From the NCBI GenBank assembly GCA_937885175.1, contig CAKZZO010000079.1, positions 1-5,907 of the forward strand: a stretch of DNA of 5,907 bases, in the 5' to 3' direction. Position 1 is the stretch's first letter. Each line of letters starts with the position of its first letter. The stretch comes from an uncultured Treponema sp. (GTDB taxonomy: Bacteria > Spirochaetota > Spirochaetia > Treponematales > Treponemataceae). Below the pieces are notes generated by a model, which did no database searches, had not been told where the DNA came from, and was given only the letters and a program-made list of their open reading frames with translations. Both the position numbers and the translations under genes were made by a program. Shown piece after piece: positions 1 to 5,902 of the stretch.

Positions 1-54
1 TCGCCTGTGCCCTTTTTGTCTTACTTGCGAATGGATTATAATGCGTTTGCCCTG

Positions 55-624
55 TTAGAGTTTTACGCGGATGCCGGCTTGCAAAAAGCCTTTTTGGCCG
101 AGGTTGCTTTCGGCGTAAATCCACAGATGTTCAGTCGGACGGAATTTGATGCCCAGCCAGGTGAGGTTACAGGCAAAGTAGGGGGATGCCTTGTCGGAGA
201 TGGCGACCCCGATACCCGCATCCACGGCATGGTAGAATTTGATTCTGCTCCAGCCGTATTGTACGCCAAATTCCGCCATGAGGGTTCCGAACAGAATGTT
301 TGAGTCGCCAAAAATGGTCATGTACTGGAAGGTGCTGTTTAAGCCGGCGTAGATGTGGTCGTTAAAGTAATAGTTTGCGCCCACGTTGATTATGCCGTAG
401 TCATCGTAGCGGTAGTCTACTTTGTCGGCAATTGGTGCGGTAAGGACAGCGCCAAGGGCTGTGCCAACAAGCATGGCAAAAGTATTTGCTGAAATATAGC
501 CGTAGCCGGCGTGAAGTTCCCAGTTTTTGTTAGAGTCAAAGGCAGAGTCGGAAAAGTCTTGTGCAGTAAGAGCCGTTGTCCCTAAAAGCAAAGTCAGGCT
601 AAAAATGGCAATGAGTTTTTTCAT
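55..624 (-). CDS. small secreted beta-barrel outer-membrane protein
   Basis: This 189-residue protein is probably inserted in the outer membrane; no enzymatic role is visible. It begins with a clear signal peptide (MKK, then a hydrophobic stretch to about residue 20, cleavage likely after LTA at 21). The mature part is rich in alternating aromatic and small residues, as in amphipathic beta strands, for example around 35-44, 77-87, 91-105, 111-125, 129-142, 148-160 and 166-173. It ends with a strand-like QAGIRVKL, although the last residue is Leu rather than the usual Phe. Length and pattern fit eight-strand barrels of the OmpW/OmpA-barrel kind. A hydrophobic Gly/Ala-rich segment at 50-66 is unusual for a barrel. 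The start at 624 was chosen because GAGG lies 10 bases upstream; upstream in-frame ATGs at 633 and 675 would add residues before the signal peptide and are badly spaced. It is divergent from the 741-residue barrel protein. No terminator is seen between its stop and the window edge. Confidence 0.8.
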   Translation of the reverse strand: MKKLIAIFSLTLLLGTTALTAQDFSDSAFDSNKNWELHAGYGYISANTFAMLVGTALGAVLTAPIADKVDYRYDDYGIINVGANYYFNDHIYAGLNSTFQYMTIFGDSNILFGTLMAEFGVQYGWSRIKFYHAVDAGIGVAISDKASPYFACNLTWLGIKFRPTEHLWIYAESNLGQKGFLQAGIRVKL

Positions 625-666
625 AATAATCATACCTCGTAAGGTGTCTTTGTCCAAAATAACACC

Positions 667-694
667 ATTATACATACAAGGTAACAGCGAATAA
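667..694 (-). promoter_or_regulatory. promoter of the small barrel protein gene
   Basis: On the minus strand a perfect TATAAT (672-667) lies 16 bases downstream of a weak -35 TTATTC (694-689). The predicted transcript starts near 660, giving a leader of about 36 bases before the ATG at 624. The -10 is convincing and the -35 is poor, so an activator may be needed (inference). Confidence 0.5.
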
Positions 695-705
695 TTGATT
701 TATTC
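689..705. repeat. 17-bp dyad over two abutting -35 boxes
   Basis: GAATAA (689-694) and TTATTC (700-705) are perfect inverted copies separated by TTGAT. The left arm is the minus-strand -35 candidate and the right part overlaps the plus-strand -35 (695-700). This could be an operator controlling both divergent genes, but AT-rich six-base arms arise easily by chance. Confidence 0.35.
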
Positions 706-723
706 ACAGAAGCACACTATAGT
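695..723 (+). promoter_or_regulatory. promoter of the coiled-coil barrel gene
   Basis: TTGATT (695-700) and TATAGT (718-723) are separated by 17 bases, a good sigma70-type match. Transcription would begin near 730, leaving only about 12 bases of leader before the ATG at 742. The purine-rich AAGGG (736-740) is nearly adjacent to that ATG, closer than an ideal Shine-Dalgarno site. Confidence 0.6.
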
Positions 724-741
724 AATGGGCGGGCTAAGGGA

Positions 742-2967
742 ATGCGAAAGACTATTATTTTTCTTTTTGTAACAGGACTATTTCTTCTCCCCTTATTTTC
801 TCAGTCGGAAAAAACGCTTGTAATCCGCGTGGAATTAAATCAGGATGCGCATAAGAAATATTCGGAATACGAAAAATCATACGTAAATGCCGCATACCGT
901 CAGTTTCAGCAGGATTTGACCAAAGATCCCCAGATTCAGATTCGTACCCCAGAAACAGACAATGATTTGCGTTCCATTCAAAAAGAATCTCAGATAGAAG
1001 CCAGCAAGGGACTTGCCAGCGAGAATGCCGCCTATGCCACGGACAAGGGAAGTCGTGCGGCGCTTTCCATTCGGGTTCAGATGGCAAAGGTGGGAAAAGA
1101 CTATCAGCTTTCCTGCGAAATCCGCGAGATAGAAAAAATGAGCATGACTCAGCGGAATACGCAGAAGGCATCTCTGGAACAAGTGAGCAGCGATGTGGTA
1201 GTGGATGCGCTTGCCTATGAAGTGCTTTTGTTCTTGCAGGAAAAATCATACATTCCCCGCGTCTCACTGGATATTACCAATCAGCTTTTGCATCGGGATG
1301 CGGCCAATTCAGAAAAAAACCTCAAAAAATATGTGGAAAGTTATGCAAAGCAAAAGCGAGAGGCAGAAGCAGAACTGGCGGCTTTGCGGACGGAAACAAA
1401 ATCAAAAGAAGACAAACTGGCAAAAGAGGCGAGGGAACGTGCCCTGCAGCTGAACATCGAACTGGCCGAAAAAAACAGGCAGATTGCCGAACAGAATTTA
1501 CGCCGTCAGCAGGAAAAGAATCAAGAAGAAGCAAATCGTCAGGCCGAACTAAAAAAAATCTCCAAGGAGCAGCAGGAAAAATTTGCCCAGGAATTTGCAG
1601 AAATTGACGCTGCCCGCCGTGCCATTCAAAAAGAATCTCTGGGACAACTCAGCCTCAAAAAGCGTATTGAACTGATTGAATCTGCAAGAGAAAATGTCCG
1701 TCAGTTGGAAGAACAGCTGAACGACATCTTGTGGCAAAACCGAACGGGAATGACCAGCAAAATGCAGGAAGAACTGGACAAAAAAGAAAATGAGCCATGG
1801 CGCAAGGCTGATTTGTCCAACGGTATTCCCACGTCCAGAGCGCGTAAATTCCGTGATGACGAAAAGGCTGCTATTCGCAAACGCTATGAAAGCCAAATGG
1901 ATGCCGATGAGAAAAAACTGCGCACTTTTGCGGAGCCGGGAATTGCTGACTATCGGGCACAGATTCAGTCAAATTTGGAGGACATGCAAAAGACGCTCTA
2001 TGTTTTCCGTTCCGTCAATGAGATTGATGATTTCTTGCGCTTGCAGGTAGACGAATACGATGGCGACAGGCAGTCATGGGAAGTGCACTCAGACTTTGTG
2101 CTGCCCATTGAAAAGACAGACACGTCTGCAATTGTCCTTCCGCCAGTGCCCATAACCTATCTGATGATGGTGGGAAGCCAGCCGGACATGGATTCCGCAG
2201 AAGGCTACAAAAAATATCAGGATGATGTGGACAGGGCAGATTTTTACTTCCGCACAAAAGTTCCCTATCTCTATTCGGAACTGAGTGTAAAGGTCACGTA
2301 TGATTCATCTGCTTCAGTATACAAGATTTTGCCCCAGGACTATGCAATCTACCGCACGCAGGATAATTCCAAGCCGATTGCCAGGTACGATGCAAAAAAA
2401 CTTGCCGCCGTACAAAAAAAGTATGAAGCAGACCTAAAGGAGCAGCAGGAAGCAGAAGAAGATGAACGGCGTTCTGCCCTGCGTGAAATAAAATGGGATA
2501 TGTTCTGGGCGAACCAAAGGGCAAGACGAGGCGTTTATCTTGATTTAGGCTATAGCGGCCAATCTTCATATCATGGATTTGTGGGAGATTTGACTTTTTT
2601 GTGGGGCGGGAAGCACTTTTTTGGTGGCTTTGATGCTACGCTGATTGGCATAAGCGACTCTTGCTTTAACTCAACACTGTATAAGTCAATAACATACCTT
2701 TCTATCGAAGGAATGCTGGGTTGGTCAATAAAGTTCGGCGTTTTGCGTCCCTACATTGCAGGCGGCATAGGTATTTTCGACCGGACGCAAAAGGCAAAAT
2801 CCTCAAAAGTCTCCAACGAATCAAAAACGGGCTTTACCTTTTTGGGCGAAGCAGGCATAGACATTGTACTGGGAAGATTTGTTATTGGCGGTGTCTACAA
2901 GTTACGGCATTACACTGATGTGGGAAATATGGACAATTATTCCGTTTCCATTGGATATAACTGGTAG
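742..2967 (+). CDS. exported coiled-coil protein with C-terminal beta barrel
   Basis: The 741-residue product is not a recognised named protein. Residues 1-20 are a signal peptide with no lipobox Cys. Residues 24-170 form a mixed alpha/beta domain (TLVIRVEL near the start, later ALSIRVQMAKVGKDYQLSCEI) with the look of CsgG/LpoB/TolB-N-type periplasmic domains; this is resemblance by eye only. Residues about 185-350 are Glu/Lys/Gln/Ala-rich with strong coiled-coil character, resuming at about 385-430. Residues 440-545 look beta-rich with aromatics, and 550-590 is another charged helix. Residues 597-741 contain eight amphipathic strand candidates (597-607, 610-623, 624-637, 652-665, 668-681, 697-711, 712-724, 733-741), ending in the aromatic SIGYNW as expected of an outer-membrane barrel. 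The start was chosen because it directly precedes the signal peptide and follows a good promoter, although AAGGG lies only one base away. Inference: the barrel sits in the outer membrane while the coil and N-terminal domain extend into the periplasm. Confidence 0.85.
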   Translation: MRKTIIFLFVTGLFLLPLFSQSEKTLVIRVELNQDAHKKYSEYEKSYVNAAYRQFQQDLTKDPQIQIRTPETDNDLRSIQKESQIEASKGLASENAAYATDKGSRAALSIRVQMAKVGKDYQLSCEIREIEKMSMTQRNTQKASLEQVSSDVVVDALAYEVLLFLQEKSYIPRVSLDITNQLLHRDAANSEKNLKKYVESYAKQKREAEAELAALRTETKSKEDKLAKEARERALQLNIELAEKNRQIAEQNLRRQQEKNQEEANRQAELKKISKEQQEKFAQEFAEIDAARRAIQKESLGQLSLKKRIELIESARENVRQLEEQLNDILWQNRTGMTSKMQEELDKKENEPWRKADLSNGIPTSRARKFRDDEKAAIRKRYESQMDADEKKLRTFAEPGIADYRAQIQSNLEDMQKTLYVFRSVNEIDDFLRLQVDEYDGDRQSWEVHSDFVLPIEKTDTSAIVLPPVPITYLMMVGSQPDMDSAEGYKKYQDDVDRADFYFRTKVPYLYSELSVKVTYDSSASVYKILPQDYAIYRTQDNSKPIARYDAKKLAAVQKKYEADLKEQQEAEEDERRSALREIKWDMFWANQRARRGVYLDLGYSGQSSYHGFVGDLTFLWGGKHFFGGFDATLIGISDSCFNSTLYKSITYLSIEGMLGWSIKFGVLRPYIAGGIGIFDRTQKAKSSKVSNESKTGFTFLGEAGIDIVLGRFVIGGVYKLRHYTDVGNMDNYSVSIGYNW

Positions 2968-2979
2968 AGGTGTCCTTAA

Positions 2980-3007
2980 CCTTTTAAAATCACTGTTGTT
3001 TAAAAGG
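2980..3007 (+). repeat. AT-rich hairpin after the coiled-coil barrel gene
   Basis: CCTTTTAAA (2980-2988) and TTTAAAAGG (2999-3007) form a perfect 9-bp stem with a 10-base loop, starting 13 bases after the stop codon. It is followed by CAAAGAGAAAT rather than a T run, so it is not a standard intrinsic terminator. It could be a weak terminator, an mRNA 3' stabiliser or an operator near the next promoter. Confidence 0.4.
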
Positions 3008-3019
3008 CAAAGAGAAATA

Positions 3020-3048
3020 TTGCTAATAATGGGCAATGATTTTATACT
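3020..3048 (+). promoter_or_regulatory. promoter of the first LPP20-like lipoprotein gene
   Basis: TTGCTA (3020-3025) and TATACT (3043-3048) are separated by 17 bases. The start would fall near 3055, giving a leader of about 26 bases that contains a strong ribosome binding site. The gene is therefore probably transcribed independently of the upstream gene. Confidence 0.65.
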
Positions 3049-3065
3049 GTATTTATATTGACCGT

Positions 3066-3072
3066 AGGAGGG
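3066..3072 (+). promoter_or_regulatory. strong ribosome binding site fixing the start at 3081
   Basis: AGGAGGG ends 8 bases before the ATG at 3081, the best Shine-Dalgarno match in the window. It rules out the upstream in-frame ATG at 3036, which lies within the promoter and would place 15 extra residues before the signal peptide. Confidence 0.8.
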
Positions 3073-3080
3073 TTAATAGC

Positions 3081-3857
3081 ATGAAGAAGATTTTAACGAT
3101 TGTTGCTGCGGCAATGGCTTTTGGTCTACTTGCAAGTTGTGGAACGACAAAGGTCGCAGGTTCAGGAATCAAAGCGAGTGCACCGCGCTTGACCACGGGT
3201 ACTACGGAAATCCTTGACTATCAGGGAAGAGAACTGGGTGGTGAAGTTCCTCAGTGGGTTGTTGATGTTGCAAACGGTAACTATGGTGAAACAGTATTGG
3301 GAAAAGTAATGCCGGATTTAAAAAACAAGAAGCCCTTCGTTACCATCGGTTATGGCGACAATCTTGATTTTGTACGCCAGTGGACTGATTTGGTTGATGT
3401 AGAAACTGAAGTGACCAGCACTTTGTCTCGCGTGGCTGCAAAAGCAGTGCAGGCAACAATGGAAGGTCAGGCTGCTGCAAAGGGCATGACCGCTGACCCT
3501 GCAACAATGGAAAAGAACATGAATATGTACCGCGCATCTCTTTCAAATGTCCGCATTACTGGTCTGGAAAAAGTCGCTCAGTACTGGATTTTGTCACAGG
3601 TTGTTGATGGCAAGAAAGTCGTCCAGCAGCCAAAGTATTCATACTACGTTGTATGGGCAATCGACAGAGATTTGTTCAGCAAGCATATTGATGTTGCAAT
3701 GGCAAAAATTGACGAGACAACAACTGAAGACAAAGAGCTCAAGGCAATGGTTAATGCAAAACTGAAGAACCAGATGGGTGTTGCCTCTAACGACACAAGC
3801 GTAACTGATGCAGCAGATGTCGTGTACACAACGGATCCTGTTGTATACGGTGAGTAA
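3081..3857 (+). CDS. LPP20-like lipoprotein
   Basis: This 258-residue protein has a lipoprotein signal peptide (MKK start, hydrophobic Ala-rich core) with lipobox LASC and lipidated Cys20, so it is anchored to a membrane facing the periplasm or surface. After a Ser/Thr/Gly-rich linker (21-45), the segment VPQWV (56-60), FVTIGYGDN (86-94) and a long helix at about 98-130 follow the order seen in LPP20/FlgT-N-type domains: Pro-Trp, a Gly strand, then an Ala-rich helix. Later come a strand around 168-176 and KYSYYVVWAI (185-194), then a charged helix and a polar tail. LPP20 assignment is by pattern only; function in this family is largely undefined, with some members linked to surface or flagellar envelope structures. 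It has its own promoter, the strongest ribosome binding site in the window and a strong terminator, which suggests high expression as a single-gene transcript. Codon content resembles its neighbours. Confidence 0.8.
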   Translation: MKKILTIVAAAMAFGLLASCGTTKVAGSGIKASAPRLTTGTTEILDYQGRELGGEVPQWVVDVANGNYGETVLGKVMPDLKNKKPFVTIGYGDNLDFVRQWTDLVDVETEVTSTLSRVAAKAVQATMEGQAAAKGMTADPATMEKNMNMYRASLSNVRITGLEKVAQYWILSQVVDGKKVVQQPKYSYYVVWAIDRDLFSKHIDVAMAKIDETTTEDKELKAMVNAKLKNQMGVASNDTSVTDAADVVYTTDPVVYGE

Positions 3858-4119
3858 TTCTTTTAGAAAGACAAAAAAAGGGGTTCGGTTTTGTGCCGAA
3901 TCCTTTTTTGTGCTCTTATATCTCTGTACATTCTTATGCACCTCTTCCGCCGCAACGGCAAAAAATCACCCTGCCGTAAAAAATCCCTATGGAAAATATC
4001 GGAATGAGTTTATCCAATTTGCCATGACCTTGCGGGGCAAACCCTACAAACTGGGAGCCCATGGACCAGACGCATTTGACTGCAGCGGATTCCTCAAATC
4101 ATCAAAAGACATGCAGTAG
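3850..4119 (+). pseudogene. truncated NlpC/P60 peptidase gene
   Basis: The frame encodes a secretory signal-like N-terminus (RKTKK, then a hydrophobic run ending in SSAATA) followed by the start of an NlpC/P60 domain: the helix EFIQFAMTLRGKPYKLGAHG and the active-site motif DAFDCSGF, with the catalytic Cys codon at 4081-4083. NlpC/P60 enzymes cleave peptide cross-link stems in peptidoglycan and need a later His and a third polar residue. Here the frame stops at 4117-4119, only eight codons after the motif Phe, so about two thirds of the domain is missing and activity is not expected. The start is uncertain: GTG 3850 gives an 89-residue product with a sensible signal peptide and overlaps the previous stop by 8 bases; ATG 3808 and ATG 3817 are alternatives; none has a good ribosome binding site. 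The terminator of the previous gene lies within the first 20 codons. The gene looks like a decayed relic, though a short secreted peptide cannot be excluded. Confidence 0.7.
3873..3909 (+). terminator. strong intrinsic terminator
   Basis: GGGGTTCGG (3880-3888) pairs with CCGAATCCT (3896-3904) around the loop TTTTGTG, with G-T wobbles at 3883/3901 and 3880/3904. The stem is extended by an A tract (3873-3879) against a T tract (3904-3909). It lies 15 bases after the stop at 3857. The A/T flanks would also let it act on the opposite strand. It lies inside the reading frame of the broken NlpC/P60 gene. Confidence 0.85.
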
Positions 4120-4134
4120 CAAAGGGGCAGACGC

Positions 4135-5184
4135 ATGAATCAGAAGCATTTGAAAAATACTATTTCTCCTCGCTTGTATCGGTCAGGATTTGCACTCTGC
4201 CTTGTCCTTCTTTGTACAGCCTGCGCAAGCACGCCTTCTCCAAAACCCCTGTGGGCAAGTTACGACACTATTGAGACAGTCTATCCCAACGCAGAATATA
4301 TTGCCCGCATTGGAACGGGAGACTCAGCCCAGACGGCGGCACTCCTTGCAGAAGGAGCATTGGGCAGTTATTTTTCTCACACGGTAAGTTCCTCTGCCAC
4401 CGCCAGCCAGTCCATGACCTCAGCCGCAGGAGCAAGCACAAGCGAATCCCGAACCATTGAACGCACGGTCACGGTTGAATCCCTGATGCAGTTGACCGCC
4501 GTTCATAAGACAAGCCCCTATTTTGACAGAGCAGGCAATCACTATGTGTGCTGCGCTTACATCAATCGCGAAGAAGCATGGCGGCTACACGAGGCTAGGC
4601 TTTTTTCTGAGCGTGAGCATTTTATGGCTTTTGTAAAAGCAGCGCAGGCAGAAGACGATTCCCTCAAACGCATGTTGCTTCTTAAAAAAACGAGAGAGGC
4701 CGCTGAGGATTATCTTGCCGCCCTTGATTTTGCCCGCCTGCTTTCTCCCGCAAAGGAAGCCGCTTATGCAAAAGACCGCATTGCTATTTCTCGTTTAGAT
4801 AGCGAATGGACAAAGGCCAAAACTGAATCAGTTATGCTTGTGACGGTAACACAAGACAATGAAAACCGCATTTTCCGCTGCATGACAGGTCTTTTATCGG
4901 AAGAAGGATTTGTGCTGACGGCAAAGCCTTTCCAAGCAGTCTACAAGGTGCTTGTCCTCGTGGAGCCGAACAAGGTGCGTCATGGCGATATGCTTACCGC
5001 AGACCCTGGCATTTCTGTTTCTTTGAGCAATGGCACAGAGCAGGTTTTTTCGTACACAAAAACACTGGAGCGCATTTCAGGCTTTTCTGAGGCAGAAGGA
5101 TTTGTAGATAAAAAAATATATGCGGCGCTGGAAGATGAATTACGTGCTTCTTTTTTGACAGAATTAAGAGCGATTTTAAAATAA
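4135..5184 (+). CDS. second LPP20-like lipoprotein
   Basis: This 349-residue protein starts 7 bases after AAGGGG (4122-4127). A positively charged N-terminus precedes a hydrophobic core (19-27) and CTAC, with Cys30 as the likely lipidated residue; the lipobox is loose, as is common in spirochaetes. Residues 48-150 have LPP20/FlgT-N order: AEYIARIGTGDS (53-64), an Ala-rich helix (65-80), a Ser/Thr/Ala-rich stretch (82-107), then a strand containing YVCCAY (137-142). Residues 145-230 are charged and helical. Residues 231-349 form a second alpha/beta domain (MLVTVTQ 234-240, a helix at 246-257, VYKVLVLVE 269-277, a C-terminal helix), broadly like the N-terminal domain of the 741-residue barrel protein in outline. 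The start lies 15 bases after the stop of the broken peptidase. No good promoter is seen between the 3873-3909 terminator and this gene; the best is a weak TTGACT (4076-4081), 15-base spacer, AATCAT. It may depend on read-through. Confidence 0.8.
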   Translation: MNQKHLKNTISPRLYRSGFALCLVLLCTACASTPSPKPLWASYDTIETVYPNAEYIARIGTGDSAQTAALLAEGALGSYFSHTVSSSATASQSMTSAAGASTSESRTIERTVTVESLMQLTAVHKTSPYFDRAGNHYVCCAYINREEAWRLHEARLFSEREHFMAFVKAAQAEDDSLKRMLLLKKTREAAEDYLAALDFARLLSPAKEAAYAKDRIAISRLDSEWTKAKTESVMLVTVTQDNENRIFRCMTGLLSEEGFVLTAKPFQAVYKVLVLVEPNKVRHGDMLTADPGISVSLSNGTEQVFSYTKTLERISGFSEAEGFVDKKIYAALEDELRASFLTELRAILK

Positions 5185-5185
5185 A

Positions 5186-5211
5186 AAAACCGCCACGCTT
5201 GTGACGGTTTT
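5186..5211. terminator. bidirectional terminator between convergent genes
   Basis: ACCGCCAC and GTGACGGT pair around the loop GCTT (5197-5200), with one C-A mismatch (5193/5204). The stem is flanked by an A tract (5183-5189) and TTTT (5208-5211). It begins next to the stop of the second lipoprotein gene and lies 24 bases beyond the stop of the minus-strand membrane gene. The longer T run falls on the minus strand, so termination should be better for that gene. Confidence 0.75.
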
Positions 5212-5234
5212 CTGTAAGTATCCTTGCAGACAGA

Positions 5235-5684
5235 TTACGCTGCTTTTGGCTGCAAGGGGTGCTGAATGTGGATTGCCTGGAAGACAAGTCCTACCAAAGC
5301 CACTGTATAGCCCACGCAAACAATGAATGAACCGACAAAAATCCAACTGAATGTGCCAAGTTCCTCATAATTTTCTGTCATGTACATACACATTGCAACA
5401 GTATGTGCGACACCGAATGCCGCGCCAACAATCCATGCCACAAAGTCGCCAACCATAAAGTTGCTGACAAAGTAGAGGATTACACCAGCGAGTGCTGCCA
5501 GCCAGACAAGAACCATGAATGTTGAGATGTATGCAATTCCAGGCTGATTAAAAAATGCAGCACCAGAGAGTACATTCATCGCACCTTCATCAGGTTCGCG
5601 GATAAAAGGAATAAACATGCCGATAAAAGCAATCGCCATGCCAATCAAGTAAATCATGCGGTCTTTTGATTTTTTCAGTGTCAT
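5235..5684 (-). CDS. four-helix inner-membrane protein, unknown family
   Basis: The 149-residue product is hydrophobic with four predicted membrane helices at about 10-28, 50-73, 80-102 and 112-137. The N-terminus (KKSKDR) is positive and the first and third loops (REPDEG; TENYEELG) are acidic, so both ends are expected in the cytoplasm by the positive-inside rule. Small residues (Gly, Ala) are frequent in helices 2-4. There is no signal peptide, no recognised catalytic motif and no transporter signature, and I do not recognise the family. Start choice: GGAG (rendered as CTCC at 5690-5693 on the plus strand) lies 5 bases upstream of the ATG at 5684. It is convergent with the second lipoprotein gene and has its own promoter, so it is likely a single-gene transcript with no visible functional link to its neighbours. 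Confidence 0.8.
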   Translation of the reverse strand: MTLKKSKDRMIYLIGMAIAFIGMFIPFIREPDEGAMNVLSGAAFFNQPGIAYISTFMVLVWLAALAGVILYFVSNFMVGDFVAWIVGAAFGVAHTVAMCMYMTENYEELGTFSWIFVGSFIVCVGYTVALVGLVFQAIHIQHPLQPKAA

Positions 5685-5719
5685 ACTAACTCCATTTCTT
5701 CTGAAGATTTAACACTATA

Positions 5720-5747
5720 ATTATATACGATTATTTTAGAAAGTCCA
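5720..5747 (-). promoter_or_regulatory. promoter of the four-helix membrane protein gene
   Basis: On the minus strand a perfect TATAAT (5725-5720) lies 16 bases from TGGACT (5747-5742), which matches four of six -35 positions. The start would fall near 5713, giving a leader of about 29 bases. A second -10-like TATAGT (5719-5714) directly follows. Confidence 0.55.
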
Positions 5748-5769
5748 CAAAAAAATGCATGGTAACAGC

Positions 5770-5787
5770 AGAAAATAAACATTTTCT
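5770..5787. repeat. short AT-rich inverted repeat upstream of the membrane gene
   Basis: AGAAAAT (5770-5776) and ATTTTCT (5781-5787) are perfect inverted copies with the 4-base loop AAAC. The repeat lies about 23 bases upstream of the -35 of the minus-strand gene and could be a regulator site. AT richness makes a chance origin plausible. Confidence 0.3.
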
Positions 5788-5799
5788 TTCGCTTTACCT

Positions 5800-5828
5800 T
5801 TCTAAAAACAAGGCTTCTATGATATACT
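5800..5828 (+). promoter_or_regulatory. possible rightward promoter
   Basis: TATACT (5823-5828) is a good -10, but the -35 at 17 bases, TTCTAA (5800-5805), matches only three positions. Any transcript would start near 5835 and leave the window; no coding start is visible before the edge. Confidence 0.3.
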
Positions 5829-5843
5829 ATAGCGTGTTCATAC

Positions 5844-5878
5844 GGGGAAAGGTGGCAAGCAGTAAAATATAATTCCCC
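5844..5878 (+). other. possible leader hairpin
   Basis: GGGGAA (5844-5849) is perfectly complementary to TTCCCC (5873-5878), enclosing 23 bases. If the rightward promoter is real, this would sit near the 5' end of its transcript. The match could be chance; no known RNA class is recognised. Confidence 0.25.
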
Positions 5879-5881
5879 ACT

Positions 5882-5902
5882 AAAAAAGGTTTCCAACCTT
5901 CT
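5882..5902 (-). terminator. terminator-like hairpin for a minus-strand gene beyond the edge
   Basis: On the minus strand AAGGTT and AACCTT form a 6-bp stem around GGA, extendable by a G-T and an A-T pair, and run into six T residues (the A run at 5882-5887). This suggests a leftward gene ending just beyond the right edge. The stem is short, so confidence is moderate. Confidence 0.45.

Noticed and set aside
7..303. 98-codon open frame on the plus strand
   Set aside because: It lies antisense to the well-supported barrel protein gene, and its product has no signal or family pattern.
55..675. Longer version of the small barrel protein starting at 675 or 633
   Set aside because: The extra residues precede an obvious signal peptide, the 675 start lies within the promoter, and the GAGG site fits only the ATG at 624.
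755..1267. 170-codon open frame on the minus strand
   Set aside because: It is a shadow of the coiled-coil gene; its composition (many Arg, Pro, Ser, His) is typical of antisense translation.
3036..3080. Upstream in-frame start for the first lipoprotein
   Set aside because: It falls within the promoter, and the AGGAGGG site clearly serves the ATG at 3081.
3639..3941. Minus-strand open frames opposite the end of the first lipoprotein gene
   Set aside because: They are antisense to a strong coding region, have no ribosome binding site and cross the terminator hairpin.
5840..5890. Cobalamin riboswitch
   Set aside because: GGGGAAAGGTG resembles part of the core, but the flanking conserved segments are missing or too distant, so the match is not supportable by eye.
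5681..5896. 71-codon minus-strand open frame upstream of the membrane gene
   Set aside because: Its start lies inside a terminator-like hairpin, it spans the promoter of the membrane gene, and the product has no family features.
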